Shown here piece by piece: positions 63,101 to 64,000 of a stretch of 64,000 nt of DNA. Source of the stretch: QHVT01 sp036399015 (lineage in GTDB: Bacteria; Acidobacteriota; Thermoanaerobaculia; Gp7-AA8). A program made the position numbers and the translations under genes. Position 1 is the stretch's first letter; each line of letters starts with the position of its first letter. A model generated the notes under the pieces. That model did not search any database. It had not been told where the DNA came from and saw nothing but the letters and a program-made list of their open reading frames with translations. The stretch lies in the NCBI GenBank assembly GCA_036399015.1, contig DASWNW010000036.1:62001-126000 (forward strand), read 5' to 3'.

Positions 63101-64000
63101 CGAACGTCAACGAAGCCGCCACCATCACCAGCGCGAACACCGCCTCGGTCGCGGAGAACACGACCGCCGTCTTCACCGCCACCGCCACGGATCAGGAAGG
63201 CAACACCATCACCTGGTCGATCGCCGGCGGCGCCGATGCGGGCGACTTCACGATCAACGCCTCGACCGGCGCGCTGACGTTCACCTCCGCGCCCGACTTC
63301 GAGACCGCAGCCGACGCCGACACCAACAACCAGTACGTGGTCACGATCCGCGCGAACGACGGGACCAGCGACACCGACCAGGCCATCACCGTCACGGTGA
63401 CGGACGCCAACGAGGCGCCGAGCATCACCAGCGCGAACGCGGCCAGCATCGCGGAGAACACCAGCGCCGCGATCGACGTCGACGCGACCGATGTGGATGC
63501 GGGCACCACGCTGACCTTCTCGATCAGCGGCGGCGCCGACGCGGGCGACTTCTCGATCGACGCCTCGACCGGCGCGCTGACGTTCACCTCGGCGCCCGAC
63601 TTCGAGACCCCGGCTGATGCCGACACCAGCAACGCCTACGTGGTCGAGGTGACGGTCACCGACGGGTCGCTCACCGACGTGCAGACCATCACCATCTCGG
63701 TCACGAACGCGAACGAGGCCCCGGCGATCACCACCGGCGGCACCGCGAGCGTGGCGGAGAACACCACCGCCGTCACGGATGTGGACGCGACCGACGCTGA
63801 CGCCGGCACGACGCTGACCTTCTCGATCAGCGGCGGGGCCGACGCGGGCGCCTTCGGCATCGTGGCCGGCACGGGCGTGCTGACGTTCAACTCCGCGCCG
63901 AACTTCGAGGCGCCCGGCGACGCCGACACCAACAACCAGTACATCGTCGAGGTCACCGTCAGCGACGGCACCGCCAGCGACGTGCAGACCATCACCGTCA
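57157..64000 (+). CDS. Giant surface protein with Ig-like and cadherin repeats, cut by the right edge
   Basis: At least 2281 residues; the frame is open at the window end. The signal peptide is MTRTRGVLAALFLLVLTAIP with cleavage near AQA; GAGG lies five bases before the ATG. Residues 25-215 are an N-terminal domain of unknown type. From about 220 to 1080 come nine modules of the bacterial Ig-like (VCBS, tandem-95) type, marked by GVLSNDSD, HGTxxLNPDGSFTYTP and DTFTYKVSDG; the third (near 58395) is already cadherin-like. From 60391 on run twelve cadherin-type repeats (NEAPxITS ... AENTTAV ... ITGGADAADFSIN ... TGALTFNAAPDFE), each about 100 residues with Asp-rich calcium sites. Such proteins are large adhesins or surface-layer components. 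Secretion type and C-terminal anchor cannot be seen. Confidence 0.9.
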   Translation, partial: MTRTRGVLAALFLLVLTAIPAQAATTDFRVLLDTDHDGTTGCVVAGMPGVDLVFRTQVTTTDTAATVTRTSRQLCTAGALGEETGIDTTVWPALLQPASGALAVESMIPFSAFGGTLDDMRIGVQATSGAAVHTALVRPDGSPALYPGLSGKRRSVSAPGAPRTITLDGNDADWFGITPFLNGIAGSGTPGLRMVKVSTFADVVTDRLYFLFDANISTDAPIASDDEYDRPAGSNLTIPAPGVLSNDSDVTGQPLTATPVSPAEHGNVVLNPDGSFTYTPDDPSTTDSDEFEYKASNGTKESTPARVRINVALVGNSTPVGNNDSYNATEDAQLSVAAKGVLQNDHDGNGDPLKATLVTGPSHGTVVLNQNGGFTYTPAVNFFGTDTFTYKVSDGTASDTAVVTISIAGVNDAPAVHPATFSVDENSSEGTVVGTVTATDVEGDDVSFAITGGDPDDAFEIDANTGKISVANPAALDRETTPEFDLEIRATDSGAPAATDDGPIRVNIGNVDEAPEVADHELSTDEDTPLPITLTGNDPEATPLTFTIVQAPLHGTLSGTAPNIIYTPAPDFAGSDAFVYTAGDGVFDSSVSTVAITINPINDAPVGNVDVYATIPGVGFSISPNAGVLANDVDADGDPLVAVIVDPPSHGTIDFNLDGGFSYVPFAGYSGIDTFSYTVVEASSLAGARRGPQNMGAPVTVVSINVHATNTVPVANPQSVELDEDTQKIVTLTGTDADGDALQYNINTSPAHGTLNAAGPQVRYIPAPDFAGTDSFTFTMTDGFSSSSPATVSILVKPINDAPTVANDVYGTLRNTQLTVNAANGVLGNDQDVDNASLIAVLLSGPAHGTLTLNPNGSFIYTPTTGFSGSDSFRYRASDGVATSLQPARVTINVRTTNAAPVAHAATVNTDEDVAVGVTLTGTDPDGDTVELELVTQPANGVLTGSLPNLAYTPNPNFNGTDTFTFRASDGFVFSPAATITIVVGAVNDAPVAIAGAETVAEESTLNGSVAGLVTDVDSNSFTFSLVTNVNNGTLVLATNGTYTYTPDPNFSGSDAFGWVASDGSASSNMSLVTITVTDVNEAPVFTSTNATNVAENTTAVLTVTTSDFEADAIAYSITGGADAADFSINAATGALVFNAAPNFEAPADADGNNVYLVQVTANDGTDSTLQTITVTVTDVNEAPSFTSGTTATWAENLAAGTTAYTAAVTDPEGDTITFSIGGGADAAAFTINSSTGQLTFASARNFEAPADADANNVYTVQITANDGANSVNITVNVTVTDANEAPAITSSNSASVVENTTAVTTATATDEDGDAVTWSITGGADAADFSINATTGALTFNAAPDFETPADADTNNVYLVQVTVTDGSNASQQVISVTVTDANEAAVFASANSASLAENTTTSVLTVVANDPEGGSVTYSITGGADAGDFSINATTGALSFNALPNFEAPADADANNVYLVEVTANDGVSNTVQTITVTVTNANDAPVVTSSATLSVPENQHSILTLTSTDEDGDTVTWSVTGGADGTFFSVNSTTGALTFNMIPNFEIPSDANADNVWVAQITANDGTSTTNQVISVTITNVDEIPVFTSATSSMVPENQTAVMTVTATDPEGQAVTFAITAGADMAHFTINSVTGELSFVSAPNFENPADADADNSYVVGVQANDGTLQEMMAITVLVTNADEAPSITSSNSATIPENTLTAATVTATEPDGQTVSFSITGGADQALFSIDSSTGVLTFDAAPDFENPADAGSNNQYEVEVTAGDGTNTVAQTITVTVSDVNEAPAFTSGANVTVAEGTTAVTTVTTTDEDGDTVTYFITGGADAADFSINSTTGALTFNAAPDFETPADADTDNVYVVEVTANDGTDDTAQTITVTVTNNNEAPAITSANSASVAENTSAVLTATATDQEGNTITWSVTGGADAGVFSINATTGALSFNSLPDFEGPGDTGLNNEYVVEITANDGTNDTTQTITVTVTNVNEAATITSANTASVAENTTAVFTATATDQEGNTITWSIAGGADAGDFTINASTGALTFTSAPDFETAADADTNNQYVVTIRANDGTSDTDQAITVTVTDANEAPSITSANAASIAENTSAAIDVDATDVDAGTTLTFSISGGADAGDFSIDASTGALTFTSAPDFETPADADTSNAYVVEVTVTDGSLTDVQTITISVTNANEAPAITTGGTASVAENTTAVTDVDATDADAGTTLTFSISGGADAGAFGIVAGTGVLTFNSAPNFEAPGDADTNNQYIVEVTVSDGTASDVQTITV
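60391..64000 (+). repeat. 300-bp tandem repeat array encoding cadherin modules
   Basis: Twelve in-frame units start at 60391, 60691, 61000, 61303 or close by, 61603, 61903, 62203, 62503, 62803, 63103, 63403 and about 63706. Six successive steps from 61603 to 63403 are exactly 300 bp; others differ by 3 or 9. Units keep long near-identical stretches such as CCACCGGCGCGCTGACGTTC. The last unit is cut by the window edge. Confidence 0.9.

Noticed and set aside
60391..64000. CRISPR or satellite DNA
   Set aside because: The 300-bp units are in frame and encode cadherin modules within one gene.

Overview
The window is GC-rich chromosomal DNA with densely packed genes on both strands and no rRNA, tRNA or transposase. 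Several features point to a Gram-negative, soil- or sediment-type bacterium. These are Oar-like TonB receptors that begin with a carboxypeptidase-regulatory-like domain, ELW-DGT repeat proteins, many TPR proteins, a sigma/anti-sigma/CHAT cascade, DUF5666 lipoproteins and a fused 2-oxoacid dehydrogenase E1. Acidobacteriota (for example Thermoanaerobaculia or Vicinamibacteria) fits best. That placement is inferred from gene content, not from a marker gene.

Layout. 1-3019 (minus): a cut-off lipase-like lipoprotein, a dienelactone-hydrolase-like protein and a small membrane protein. 3211-6374 (plus): a Cys-rich secreted protein and a fused E1 alpha/beta enzyme. 6420-8502 (minus): two TPR proteins. 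8579-13362 (plus): a three-gene formate dehydrogenase operon whose catalytic subunit is a selenoprotein, with an in-frame UGA followed by a textbook bacterial SECIS hairpin. 13420-21547: a giant membrane patatin, an RDD protein, a TPR membrane protein, RidA and a membrane lipoprotein. 21548-29238: repeat-rich ground carrying a secreted Cys-rich protein bracketed by 38-bp repeats, a matrixin-type metalloprotease, a membrane protein, a GAF-PAS-PAS-GGDEF-EAL protein, a DUF486 protein, a ten-unit 21-bp tandem repeat and a basic protein of unknown function. 29389-33456: a large surface protein.

33577-42221 is one tight plus-strand block closed by a strong terminator. It holds a serine hydrolase, a zinc-ribbon membrane protein, the complete His-Xaa-Ser system (hxsA, hxsD, hxsB, hxsC; a His/Ser repeat protein with two radical SAM enzymes) and two PF10127-type nucleotidyltransferases. 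The Hxs system is named in protein-family databases but its chemistry is, to my knowledge, uncharacterised. The added genes here make this the best candidate for an undescribed system in the window.

42334-56148 (plus): a DUF5666 lipoprotein, two paralogous TonB receptors on either side of a TPR-thioredoxin protein, an ECF-like sigma factor, its anti-sigma-like partner, a TPR-CHAT protease and a RelE/ParE-type toxin-antitoxin pair. 56341-56964 (minus) is a small secreted protein. From 57157 to the right edge runs a giant cadherin-repeat surface protein whose 300-bp units continue past the window.

Short palindromic repeats recur throughout. One family (about 28 bp, five copies) sits in frame inside two protein genes. 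Another (38 bp, three copies) marks the edges of one gene. The two spacers of the formate dehydrogenase operon are long hairpins built from heptamer-like repeats.
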